6,475 nt of DNA from Pseudomonadales bacterium (lineage in GTDB: Bacteria > Pseudomonadota > Gammaproteobacteria > Pseudomonadales > UBA7239). The position numbers and the translations under genes were made by a program. The stretch spans positions 1 to 6,475 of the forward strand of contig JAGRJA010000183.1 in the NCBI GenBank assembly GCA_020443005.1, in the 5' to 3' direction. Of the stretch, positions 1 to 5,468 are shown piece by piece. Every line of letters starts with the position of its first letter. Positions within the stretch are counted from its first letter, which is position 1. Below the pieces are notes generated by a model that saw nothing but the letters and a program-made list of their open reading frames with translations, searched no databases and was not told the DNA's origin.

Positions 1-70
1 CTGGAACGGCTCCACTCATAAAAAGTCGGTCGCCCTGCAACTTGTATTGAAAACCCGCCCCCAAGACCAT
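1..70 (-). CDS. Possible 5' end of an unrecognised ORF downstream of apeB (partial)
   Basis: On the minus strand an ATG at 70-68 opens a frame that stays free of stops to the window edge (23 codons, beginning MVLGAGFQYK). It starts 25 nt after the apeB stop codon, a spacing that would suit a third gene of the same operon. There is no convincing Shine-Dalgarno sequence; only a weak CGGA lies upstream. I do not recognise the product, and 70 bases are too few to prove coding. A second minus-strand frame and one plus-strand frame (ending with TAA at 73-75) are also open for most of this stretch. It may simply be intergenic DNA or the end of a convergent gene. Confidence 0.2.
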   Translation of the reverse strand, partial: MVLGAGFQYKLQGDRLFMSGAVP

Positions 71-95
71 TAACAGTCCGTGGGAAGCTGTGCCT

Positions 96-1400
96 TTACT
101 GAAAACCGGGACAACCTTCGAAAGCAAAAAAGGCATTCAGTGCCTGGTAAAGATAATACGGGTCATCCGCTCCCGCCATCTCCCTAATGGAATGCATGGC
201 AAAGGTTGGCACACCCACATCAAGGGTTTTCACACCAATAGCCGAAGCGGTAATTGGACCAATGGTGCTACCACAAGCCATATCCGAGCGCATCACAAAA
301 GATTGCACAGGCACCTTGTTTCTTTCACACAACAAACGAAAAAACCCCGCTGTTTCTGCATTACTGGCATAGCGCTGATTGGCATTCAGCTTGATCACCG
401 GCCCACTGTTCAACAAAGGCCCATGCTGGCTGTCATGCTTATCCGTATAATTGGGGTGCACACCATGCGCGTTATCGGCTGAAATAAACAGTGAGGAAGA
501 AGCCACTCGCATCAAGGCCTGCTCATCACCCAGCCACCTCAATAAAATATCGTGCAACATCGGCCCTTGCGCTCCGATTGCCGAGCAACTGCCTACCTCT
601 TCATGATCATTGCAAACCAGCAAACAACTGTGCGCCCCTTCATAATCAACAAGCGCCTGCAGCCCCACATAGCAGCTCAACAGGTTGTCCAGCCTCGCCG
701 AAGCAATAAACTCACCTTTAAAACCAAGCCTTGCCGGCTGCTGGGTGTCGTATAAGCACATCTCGTAATCCAGCACCGTCTTTAACTCAATTTCGGGATA
801 CTTCCGCCGCAATTCACTGACAAGCACATCGTTGAAAGTGCCACTGCTCTGTTCTGCCTGACGGAAAATGGGCACAATGTCTCTTTGCAAATTAACCGAG
901 CGACTGTTATTGGCCTCGCGGTCGAGGTGTATTGCGAGGCTGGGAATGACAGCCACAGGCTCCACAAAATCAAGCAATACCTGTTTCAGCTCTCCGCGGG
1001 TATTTTCATAGGCAACCCGTCCGGCCAGTGAAAGATCCCTGTCAAACCAGGGGTTAATCAACACACCACCATAAACCTCAACCCCGAGTTGGTGAAAACC
1101 CTTGTTACGGATATCCGGATTTGGCTTTACTTTCAGGCAAGGGCTATCGGTATGTGCTCCCACCATTCTGATACCTCCTTCGTGTACATCTTCCCTCCCC
1201 TTGATAAATGCCACAATCGAGGAACCGTTACGCACCGCAAAATAACGCCCGCCCTCTTCCAGATACCAGTTCTCTTTCTCATTCAATTTGATAAAGCCGG
1301 CTTCAAGTAATGCCGCCTCCATCGATTGCACGGCATGATACGGTGTCGGAGACGATTGCAGGAACGCCAACAAACCATCATTGAATTTTTCGTTTTTCAT
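96..1400 (-). CDS. apeB: M18 family aminopeptidase (ApeB-like aspartyl aminopeptidase)
   Basis: A cytoplasmic, co-catalytic two-zinc metallo-aminopeptidase of the M18 family, which releases N-terminal residues (typically acidic ones in characterised members) from peptides. At 434 residues it has the usual length for bacterial M18 enzymes. All expected active-site elements are visible: zinc ligand His83 in GAHTDSP, bridging Asp238 in SARLDNL, the general base/ligand pair Glu267-Glu268 in NDHEEVGS, Asp309 in SADNAHGVHPNY, and His403 in AMHSIRE. Family-typical stretches VKPNP, GVEVYGG and WFDRDLSLAGR are also intact. The N-terminal segment SPTPYHAV is characteristic. No signal peptide is seen. 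The ATG overlaps the stop codon of the upstream hydrolase gene (ATGA, 1400-1397), and GGGAG lies 10 nt upstream, so translation is probably coupled within an operon. The resemblance to Pseudomonas ApeB is strong. The natural substrate is unknown. Confidence 0.96.
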   Translation of the reverse strand: MKNEKFNDGLLAFLQSSPTPYHAVQSMEAALLEAGFIKLNEKENWYLEEGGRYFAVRNGSSIVAFIKGREDVHEGGIRMVGAHTDSPCLKVKPNPDIRNKGFHQLGVEVYGGVLINPWFDRDLSLAGRVAYENTRGELKQVLLDFVEPVAVIPSLAIHLDREANNSRSVNLQRDIVPIFRQAEQSSGTFNDVLVSELRRKYPEIELKTVLDYEMCLYDTQQPARLGFKGEFIASARLDNLLSCYVGLQALVDYEGAHSCLLVCNDHEEVGSCSAIGAQGPMLHDILLRWLGDEQALMRVASSSLFISADNAHGVHPNYTDKHDSQHGPLLNSGPVIKLNANQRYASNAETAGFFRLLCERNKVPVQSFVMRSDMACGSTIGPITASAIGVKTLDVGVPTFAMHSIREMAGADDPYYLYQALNAFFAFEGCPGFQ

Positions 1401-2284
1401 ATAGCCTGTACTCCCAGGTTTCTGATCATTTTTGCTGTTGACTCCGGGTGAGACATCATAAAACAGTGCCCACCCTGCACTTCATGTAACTGGAGCGAAG
1501 GGTTTAATCGCCTGGCACGGGCCAGTCCCTGCTTGATAAACGGGTAAGTCGACGCACCGTATACTATATCAGTGGGCACATTCAGCTTCCGGATCAAGGG
1601 CCAGATATTTGTTGAATAACCCGAAAAGATTTCTGCCTCCAGCCAGGGCGGTGTTTTCAGTCGTACGCCTTCACGATCCTCTTTCAACCCATACCTTGCG
1701 TAGGCGCTAACCGAGGTCTGAGTCCAGGAGCGAAACATGCCCCTGCCTGTAAAATACTGTTCCGCTTGCCTTCTGTCACGCCAAACCGCCCTTCTTTTCA
1801 AGGCCTGCTTCACCATGGGAGAATGACGCATCAGCCCAAGCGGCTTCAATAGCCTTACCGAACCGGCATACAGCGGAGGCAGCAGTACCGGGTCCAGTAA
1901 AACCAGACGGGAAAACAAGGCTGGCCGGGTAGCTGCCATCAGAGAGGTCATCACACCGCCAAAACTGTGTCCCACACCCAAAACCGATTGCACATTATTC
2001 CGCGCACAAAAATCCTGAAGGGACGCTGACAACAATTCGGCATTTTCATCCCAACCCAGAAATTGATGACCGGTATCGCTTTCTCCATGCCCCTGTGCAT
2101 CGCTGAGTACCAGATCATAATCCCTGAGCAGACTCTCAAACATTGGGGAATAAACCCGACCGTTAAAACCATTGCCATGAATGAAGTGTAAAACCGGCTT
2201 TCCCTGTAGCGGGGTTTGCCAACGCCTGAGTGTCAGACCGCGATCACTGACAAACTCTGACAAAAATAAATGGCTTAAAGGCAC
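1397..2284 (-). CDS. Alpha/beta-fold hydrolase
   Basis: A soluble alpha/beta hydrolase of 295 residues if started at GTG 2284; the substrate cannot be told from sequence. Numbering from that start, the oxyanion region is HGNGF (36-40), the strand after it carries SDAQGHGESD (61-70), the nucleophile elbow is GHSFGG with Ser107, and the catalytic His is His273 in QGGHCFMM. The acid is less clear: after the seventh strand (VYGASTYPF, 242-250) no Asp or Glu sits where it is usual, so Asp131 in LLDP after strand six is the best candidate. Start choice: the frame continues upstream to an ATG at 2374, but that ATG has no Shine-Dalgarno, overlaps the start codon of the divergent HAD gene, and would leave no promoter space. 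GTG 2284 has AAGGG 9 nt upstream, and the recognisable domain begins just after it. TTG 2263 is a further alternative. The gene is first in an operon with apeB (4-nt overlap). Confidence 0.9.
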   Translation of the reverse strand: MPLSHLFLSEFVSDRGLTLRRWQTPLQGKPVLHFIHGNGFNGRVYSPMFESLLRDYDLVLSDAQGHGESDTGHQFLGWDENAELLSASLQDFCARNNVQSVLGVGHSFGGVMTSLMAATRPALFSRLVLLDPVLLPPLYAGSVRLLKPLGLMRHSPMVKQALKRRAVWRDRRQAEQYFTGRGMFRSWTQTSVSAYARYGLKEDREGVRLKTPPWLEAEIFSGYSTNIWPLIRKLNVPTDIVYGASTYPFIKQGLARARRLNPSLQLHEVQGGHCFMMSHPESTAKMIRNLGVQAI

Positions 2285-2293
2285 TATTGTGAA

Positions 2294-2298
2294 CCCTT
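2294..2298 (-). promoter_or_regulatory. Shine-Dalgarno deciding the hydrolase start
   Basis: On the minus strand AAGGG lies 9 nt before GTG 2284, while the longer ATG start at 2374 has only a C/T-rich upstream context (CCTATCCATCCTGTC). This is the main reason for preferring the shorter hydrolase reading frame. Confidence 0.5.
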
Positions 2299-2357
2299 GG
2301 TGATAGAATGACAGCCCGAAGCATAGCCGCTGACCAATCAAATGAACAAGCTTTTCC

Positions 2358-2363
2358 AGGGAG
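2358..2363 (+). promoter_or_regulatory. Shine-Dalgarno of the tandem HAD gene
   Basis: AGGGAG sits 9 nt before ATG 2373. It fixes the start of the HAD gene and argues against the opposite-strand hydrolase extending through the same CATG. Confidence 0.65.
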
Positions 2364-2372
2364 CTGAATACC

Positions 2373-3059
2373 ATGACAGGATGGATAGGTGTTGATCTCG
2401 ACGGCACTCTCGCCCACTACGATGGCTGGTTGAGCCCCGAACATATCGGCGATCCCATCGAGCCCATGGTTCGTCGCATACACCAATGGCAACATGAGGG
2501 CATTGAAGTTCGAGTCATGACGGCAAGAGCCAGCCGTTCAGAAATGATCGCCCCTGTCGAAAAATGGCTGTCACACCATGACATGCCCAATATCAAGGTC
2601 ACAAACCGCAAGGATTTCAACCTGCTTCAGCTCTGGGACGACCGTGCCATACAGATTGAGACGAACACAGGGAAAGTATTGACGCCGCGCGAACATATCT
2701 CCCTCGAAGCCAAGGGCTGGATAGGCGTCGAACTCGACGGCACTCTCGCCCACTTTGAAAAAGGGCAAGACCCCAAAACCATTGGTACTCCCGTAGGCCC
2801 CATGTACCAGCGGGTGCGCGAATGGCTGATGGCGGGTATCGATGTACGCCTGTTCACCGCAAGGGCGTCTTTACCTGCCATGCACCCTGTTATCCAACAA
2901 TGGCTTCAGACTCACAAGCTGGATTCAATGAAAGTCTGTTTTGAAAAGGATTTTGAAATGACAACTTTCTGGGATGACCGGGGTATTCATGTCGTTGGTA
3001 ACACAGGCAATATCGTTGTTCCAATCAATGACTTTATACCAGACCATAAATACCGATAA
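2373..3059 (+). CDS. Tandem-duplicated HAD-like phosphatase, second domain lacking the nucleophilic Asp
   Basis: A 228-residue soluble protein made of two copies of a ~101-residue, cap-less HAD-like domain (residues 3-103 and 115-215). They align without gaps at an offset of 112 residues, with about 46 of 101 positions identical by my count. Copy 1 has the complete HAD signature: motif I VDLDGTL (nucleophile Asp8, acid/base Asp10), motif II Thr50 in MTARAS, a likely motif III Lys80 in RKDF, and motif IV WDDR (Asp89-Asp90). Copy 2 keeps Asp122, Thr162 in FTARAS, Lys192 and Asp201-Asp202, but motif I reads VELDGTL, with Glu120 in place of the nucleophile. Copy 1 may therefore be the only catalytic one. 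Single-domain relatives with the DLDGTLAHYDGW motif are known in phages and bacteria, mostly as hypothetical HAD proteins; the substrate is unknown. The ATG is well supported by AGGGAG 9 nt upstream. The gene is monocistronic, divergent from the hydrolase and convergent with the CvpA-like gene 10 nt away. Confidence 0.88.
   Translation: MTGWIGVDLDGTLAHYDGWLSPEHIGDPIEPMVRRIHQWQHEGIEVRVMTARASRSEMIAPVEKWLSHHDMPNIKVTNRKDFNLLQLWDDRAIQIETNTGKVLTPREHISLEAKGWIGVELDGTLAHFEKGQDPKTIGTPVGPMYQRVREWLMAGIDVRLFTARASLPAMHPVIQQWLQTHKLDSMKVCFEKDFEMTTFWDDRGIHVVGNTGNIVVPINDFIPDHKYR
2397..2754 (+). repeat. Intragenic tandem duplication of the HAD domain (best-conserved part)
   Basis: The motif I coding stretch is identical over 22 nt in the two domain copies: 2397-2418 and 2733-2754, 336 nt apart. 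This equals the 112-residue offset between the two protein domains. Elsewhere the DNA of the copies has diverged, so the duplication is old. The codon for the first motif I residue lies just upstream of each copy and differs: GAT (Asp) at 2394-2396 and GAA (Glu) at 2730-2732. Confidence 0.85.
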
Positions 3060-3069
3060 AAAGCGTCTG

Positions 3070-4227
3070 CTAGCCCCCTGTTACCTGATAATCATCCACG
3101 CCTTCCGGTTTGTCTTCACTATAATGAACCCGTCCTTTTTCATCCACCCAACGGTATATTCGATGCTCCCCGGCTTCCGGTTCGGTTGACATCTGCTCTA
3201 CGCTTTGCCAGTCCGGCACATCAACAGTCGTAAAAATATGCCTATCTGGATCATCCACATAGGGGTCTGAGTCTGCAGCTGTCATGATTAACTCAACCAG
3301 CTCATTGATTTTCGGGTTCGTCAGCAAGGAAATCGGGTTAGCTGCTACCGGATTTTGCAGTATACGACGCACTTCAGGATCTTCCATCAACGCCTGAAAA
3401 CGCGGGTTGCCCTGAATCAGGGTTGCACCACGCGAGATCCTGCCAAGGCTCTGTGTAAATGCACTTTGCTGCTCCGCAGTTGTCTTTCCTTCAAACATTT
3501 TTGCAGCGAGACGCATGGTTGCCGGATGATTGATAAACCGTTGGTATTCATCGGTTTTCATCAGGTTTGCGACATCTCCGCGCTCCAGCAATGCCCGGGT
3601 CTGAGGGTTGCCGTACAACTCGCGCAAGGGGCGGTTGTCAGACAAAGCCTTCATATCCATGGCAAAGCTTACCGGGTCTCTCGCCAACTCCCCTGCCAGC
3701 TTGGGCACCGCAGAATCTTCCGGCATCCGACTTTCCAGTGTTCGTTCCAGACCCTCACTCACCAGGCTCGCCACGAATTCGTGAATATCTGGCCCTGCAT
3801 GAGCTTGCTCTTCTTTCAGGGTTTGTGTTGCTCCCCCCAATTTCAGCGAAACGACACTCTGGATAATGCCCCCCAGCCAGACAACCACCGCACCAAAAAC
3901 ACAGCCTACCAACAACCCGGCCAACATACCGTTACTTTTGCTTCGACCAATACCTCTCCGTTCCAGGAGCTTCATGCCGATGAAAAAAAGAAGGTTGGCC
4001 AATACCAGCACAGATAAAAAAATGGCACCACCGGCGCTGGCATAGAGCACCGCACCTTTCAATTCAGTGCTTTTCTCGAACCATTCAACGACCAGAAAAT
4101 TAAAGCGGTAAGCGCAAAAGTAAGCCAGCACAAGCGATAAAAACCCGCCTAAAACCTTAACCACTCCGCGCGTGTAGCCCTTCCACATGTAATAGGAAAC
4201 AACGGCCAGAAAAAGAATGTCGAGCAT
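3070..4227 (-). CDS. CvpA-like membrane protein with NP/DP helical repeats and C-terminal DUF4124
   Basis: A 385-residue inner-membrane protein of unknown function. Residues 1-126 look like a CvpA-family domain (named for colicin V production): four hydrophobic helices at about 1-17, 21-41, 59-83 and 99-126, with KGYTRGVVKVLGG after helix one and the basic loop LLERRGIGRSKSNG before helix four. Residues ~180-315 are soluble and helical, with recurring NP/DP turns such as NPRFQALMEDPEVRRILQNP (274-293), LLTNPKINEL (301-310) and FINHPATMRLAAKM (231-244). These recall STI1/DP-type repeats. Residues ~354-383 (HRIYRWVDEKGRVHYSEDKP) match the DUF4124 pattern, usually found near the N terminus of exported proteins. 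The frame opens upstream at GTG 4290, but ATG 4227 has AAGGT 7 nt upstream and begins with the family-typical MLDILFL, so I chose it. The gene is divergent from tfpZ and converges on the HAD gene. The parts are confident; the role is not. Confidence 0.87.
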   Translation of the reverse strand: MLDILFLAVVSYYMWKGYTRGVVKVLGGFLSLVLAYFCAYRFNFLVVEWFEKSTELKGAVLYASAGGAIFLSVLVLANLLFFIGMKLLERRGIGRSKSNGMLAGLLVGCVFGAVVVWLGGIIQSVVSLKLGGATQTLKEEQAHAGPDIHEFVASLVSEGLERTLESRMPEDSAVPKLAGELARDPVSFAMDMKALSDNRPLRELYGNPQTRALLERGDVANLMKTDEYQRFINHPATMRLAAKMFEGKTTAEQQSAFTQSLGRISRGATLIQGNPRFQALMEDPEVRRILQNPVAANPISLLTNPKINELVELIMTAADSDPYVDDPDRHIFTTVDVPDWQSVEQMSTEPEAGEHRIYRWVDEKGRVHYSEDKPEGVDDYQVTGG

Positions 4228-4234
4228 TATTCGT

Positions 4235-4239
4235 ACCTT
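4235..4239 (-). promoter_or_regulatory. Shine-Dalgarno deciding the CvpA-like start
   Basis: AAGGT lies 7 nt before ATG 4227 on the minus strand. The alternative GTG at 4290 would add 21 polar residues ahead of the first membrane helix and lacks a well-spaced ribosome binding site. Confidence 0.5.
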
Positions 4240-4322
4240 ATCATCAATCTTGCCAATCCTATCAGTAATTGATATTTCAAGGCTATCCACAAAAAATAAT
4301 CAACCTTGTGCTGTTGCATCCC

Positions 4323-4350
4323 TTGAAAAAACGGCGAAAGCCCTCACAAT
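4323..4350 (+). promoter_or_regulatory. Candidate sigma70-type promoter for tfpZ
   Basis: TTGAAA (4323-4328) and CACAAT (4345-4350), separated by 16 bp, form the best sigma70-like pair ahead of tfpZ. The palindrome ACAAT-N5-ATTGT (4346-4360) overlaps the -10 box, a position where a repressor could act. It would give a leader of roughly 150 nt. The match is modest and could be chance. Confidence 0.22.
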
Positions 4351-4502
4351 CGATTATTGTTATCCTGACCGGCAGAACGGTCTTTCCACGCATCCGCCAA
4401 TACAGCTGCTCCGGGCATAAAGCAGCGATGTGTGCAAACCCGAAACGGTCAAACCAAGGGATTTTAACCGGATGGACTGAAACAACCCTACAACCTGATC
4501 CT

Positions 4503-4506
4503 GGAG
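4503..4506 (+). promoter_or_regulatory. Shine-Dalgarno of tfpZ
   Basis: GGAG lies 8 nt before ATG 4515, within a purine-rich GGAGAAAGGAAA run. It selects this start over the open frame that extends upstream. Confidence 0.6.
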
Positions 4507-4514
4507 AAAGGAAA

Positions 4515-5288
4515 ATGTTTCACCCGAAAGCGAAGAACCGTTGGCAGGCTTTTGGTATTCATTTGCTGATTAGCCTGGTCCTTTTCATTACCATGTGTAC
4601 TATTATTGTCGTGTTCTGGTACCCCGGCGTACTATTCACCACAGAAGGTGGTTGGCAGGGCGTCCGCCTTATCGCCGGTATTGATTTTGTCATTGGCCCC
4701 ATTCTGACACTACTGGTTTACAACCCGGAGAAACCCAGTCTCAAATTCGACCTCACAGTTATCGGTCTACTCCAGGCCACTTGCATCATTTATGGTATGC
4801 ATGTGGTCAATTACAGCAGGCCCGCTGTTGTCGCGTATGCCGATGGCATTTTTTATACTACCCCGCTGCTGCGCTTCCAAAGCCGCAATATTGATATATC
4901 CGATGTAGAACTGCTTAATGGCTCATTACCGGTCTGGGTGAATATACGACTACCCGAAGACAAGGAAGAAAGACTCAAGGTAAAAGTTGAACGCTTGTGG
5001 AAAGGGCTGGAAACCTCCGTCGACCTCTATGAGCCTTATGAAAATGCCCTGAAATTGCTGCCGACAGAAGGGGTCTCATTGGAAGAAGCCAAACAAGCTG
5101 GAATCACGATTCCAGACAAGTATGCAAACACCAATTCCCGCGTTTACAAGCTGGTTACCCGTTATAATAACTATGCGGTTTTACTAGATATAGATACCGG
5201 TGATTTCATTGAAATTTTATCAATCATCAAACCTGGCGAAATAGATCTCATACAATATCAGCAAAAAAACACCCAAGAAACTAGATAG
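4515..5288 (+). CDS. tfpZ: TfpX/TfpZ-family type IV pilin accessory protein
   Basis: A 257-residue inner-membrane protein of the TfpX/TfpZ family, accessory proteins encoded next to certain type IV pilin alleles in Pseudomonas and relatives and needed for proper pilus assembly there. Three hydrophobic helices lie at about 12-35, 50-68 and 79-99. Family-typical features are WYP (35-37) at the end of helix one, GIDFVIGPILTLLVYNP (55-71) in helix two, KPSLKFDL (73-80) before helix three, and the SRPA stretch (101-104) after it. The C-terminal ~155 residues are soluble and more variable. The start at ATG 4515 is supported by GGAG 8 nt upstream and by the first membrane helix beginning shortly after; the longer open frame from 4269 has no such support. 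No pilin gene (prepilin G/F-T-L-I-E motif) is visible on either side within the window. The downstream neighbour is a TPR-sulfotransferase gene 180 nt away. The symbol follows the family and does not distinguish tfpX from tfpZ. Confidence 0.88.
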   Translation: MFHPKAKNRWQAFGIHLLISLVLFITMCTIIVVFWYPGVLFTTEGGWQGVRLIAGIDFVIGPILTLLVYNPEKPSLKFDLTVIGLLQATCIIYGMHVVNYSRPAVVAYADGIFYTTPLLRFQSRNIDISDVELLNGSLPVWVNIRLPEDKEERLKVKVERLWKGLETSVDLYEPYENALKLLPTEGVSLEEAKQAGITIPDKYANTNSRVYKLVTRYNNYAVLLDIDTGDFIEILSIIKPGEIDLIQYQQKNTQETR

Positions 5289-5468
5289 CCTTAATAGCGA
5301 AGGATTATACAATTGTTCGAATATACCTCAAACCCCTGCTAATACAGCCGAAGGATGATATACAATTTGCATAAATCCCAAACCCAAAAACTGCCAAAAG
5401 AAAACATATGAAAATTTTATTGTAGAATATGAATATCATGTTATTAACTGAATCACACAACTGACAAT
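5289..5468. other. AT-rich intergenic region between tfpZ and the sulfotransferase gene
   Basis: These 180 bp hold the imperfect tandem repeat and then a very AT-rich stretch before the sulfotransferase ATG. TAGAAT at 5423-5428 could be a -10 box, but no -35 is recognisable. I see no Rho-independent terminator after tfpZ, so co-transcription of the two genes is possible. Confidence 0.4.
5297..5397 (+). repeat. Imperfect tandem direct repeat (~50-bp period) in the tfpZ-sulfotransferase gap
   Basis: Two similar blocks follow each other, about 5297-5343 and 5348-5397. Shared words occur in the same order: CGAAGGAT (5298 and 5349), TATACAATT (5306 and 5359), CAAACCC (5329 and 5379) and CTGCTAA/CTGCCAA (5337 and 5391), with offsets of 50-54 nt because of small indels. 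No coding function or strong hairpin is seen. It could be a protein-binding array, a remnant of duplication, or a 3' UTR element. Confidence 0.55.

Larger units (their letters stand above)
2285..2372. promoter_or_regulatory. Divergent intergenic region, hydrolase-apeB operon versus HAD gene
   Basis: If the hydrolase starts at GTG 2284, 88 bp separate it from the divergent HAD gene and should hold promoters for both. On the plus strand a TAGAAT at 2304-2309 resembles a -10 box, but no good -35 lies at the right distance. On the minus strand a TATGCT with a weak TTGTTC 18 nt upstream is the best candidate. Neither is convincing, so the region is marked only as the probable promoter site. Confidence 0.35.
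4228..4514. promoter_or_regulatory. Divergent intergenic region between the CvpA-like gene and tfpZ
   Basis: This 287-bp stretch has no convincing gene. The frame of tfpZ is open back to 4269, but the extension shows no recognisable protein features. It should contain promoters in both directions plus a long tfpZ leader. Visible elements are a candidate promoter (4323-4350), a small palindrome ACAAT-N5-ATTGT at 4346-4360, and a perfect 5-bp hairpin GACCG/CGGTC at 4367-4382 with a 6-nt loop. AACGGTC occurs twice (4377-4383 arm region and around 4445). No known riboswitch could be recognised. Confidence 0.45.

Noticed and set aside
90..482. Plus-strand open frame of 130 codons
   Set aside because: Antisense to the C-terminal zinc-site region of apeB; no motif or ribosome binding site supports it.
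3056..3075. Bidirectional terminator between the convergent HAD and CvpA-like genes
   Set aside because: Only 10 nt separate the stop codons, and I find no hairpin with T-tracts across the junction.
3355..4017. Plus-strand open frame of 220 codons
   Set aside because: It lies wholly antisense to the CvpA-like gene, whose membrane helices and DUF4124 motif are clear. The translated product is rich in Cys, His and Gln without recognisable domains, as expected for a shadow frame.
4269..4514. N-terminal extension of TfpZ by 82 residues
   Set aside because: The extension is a basic, low-complexity translation of the promoter region with no membrane or family features, while ATG 4515 has a good Shine-Dalgarno and the expected short N terminus.
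4420..4514. c-di-GMP-I (GEMM) riboswitch before tfpZ
   Set aside because: A GCAAACCCGAAACGG stretch near 4437 superficially recalls the GCAAACC...GAAA part of the aptamer, but the conserved GACGCAAAGCC joining region and the GGTAGGTAGC block are absent.
5429..5464. 11-residue upstream ORF (leader peptide) before the sulfotransferase gene
   Set aside because: ATG to TGA is open for 12 codons, but there is no ribosome binding site and no run of regulatory codons or attenuator hairpin; short ORFs like this are expected by chance in AT-rich DNA.
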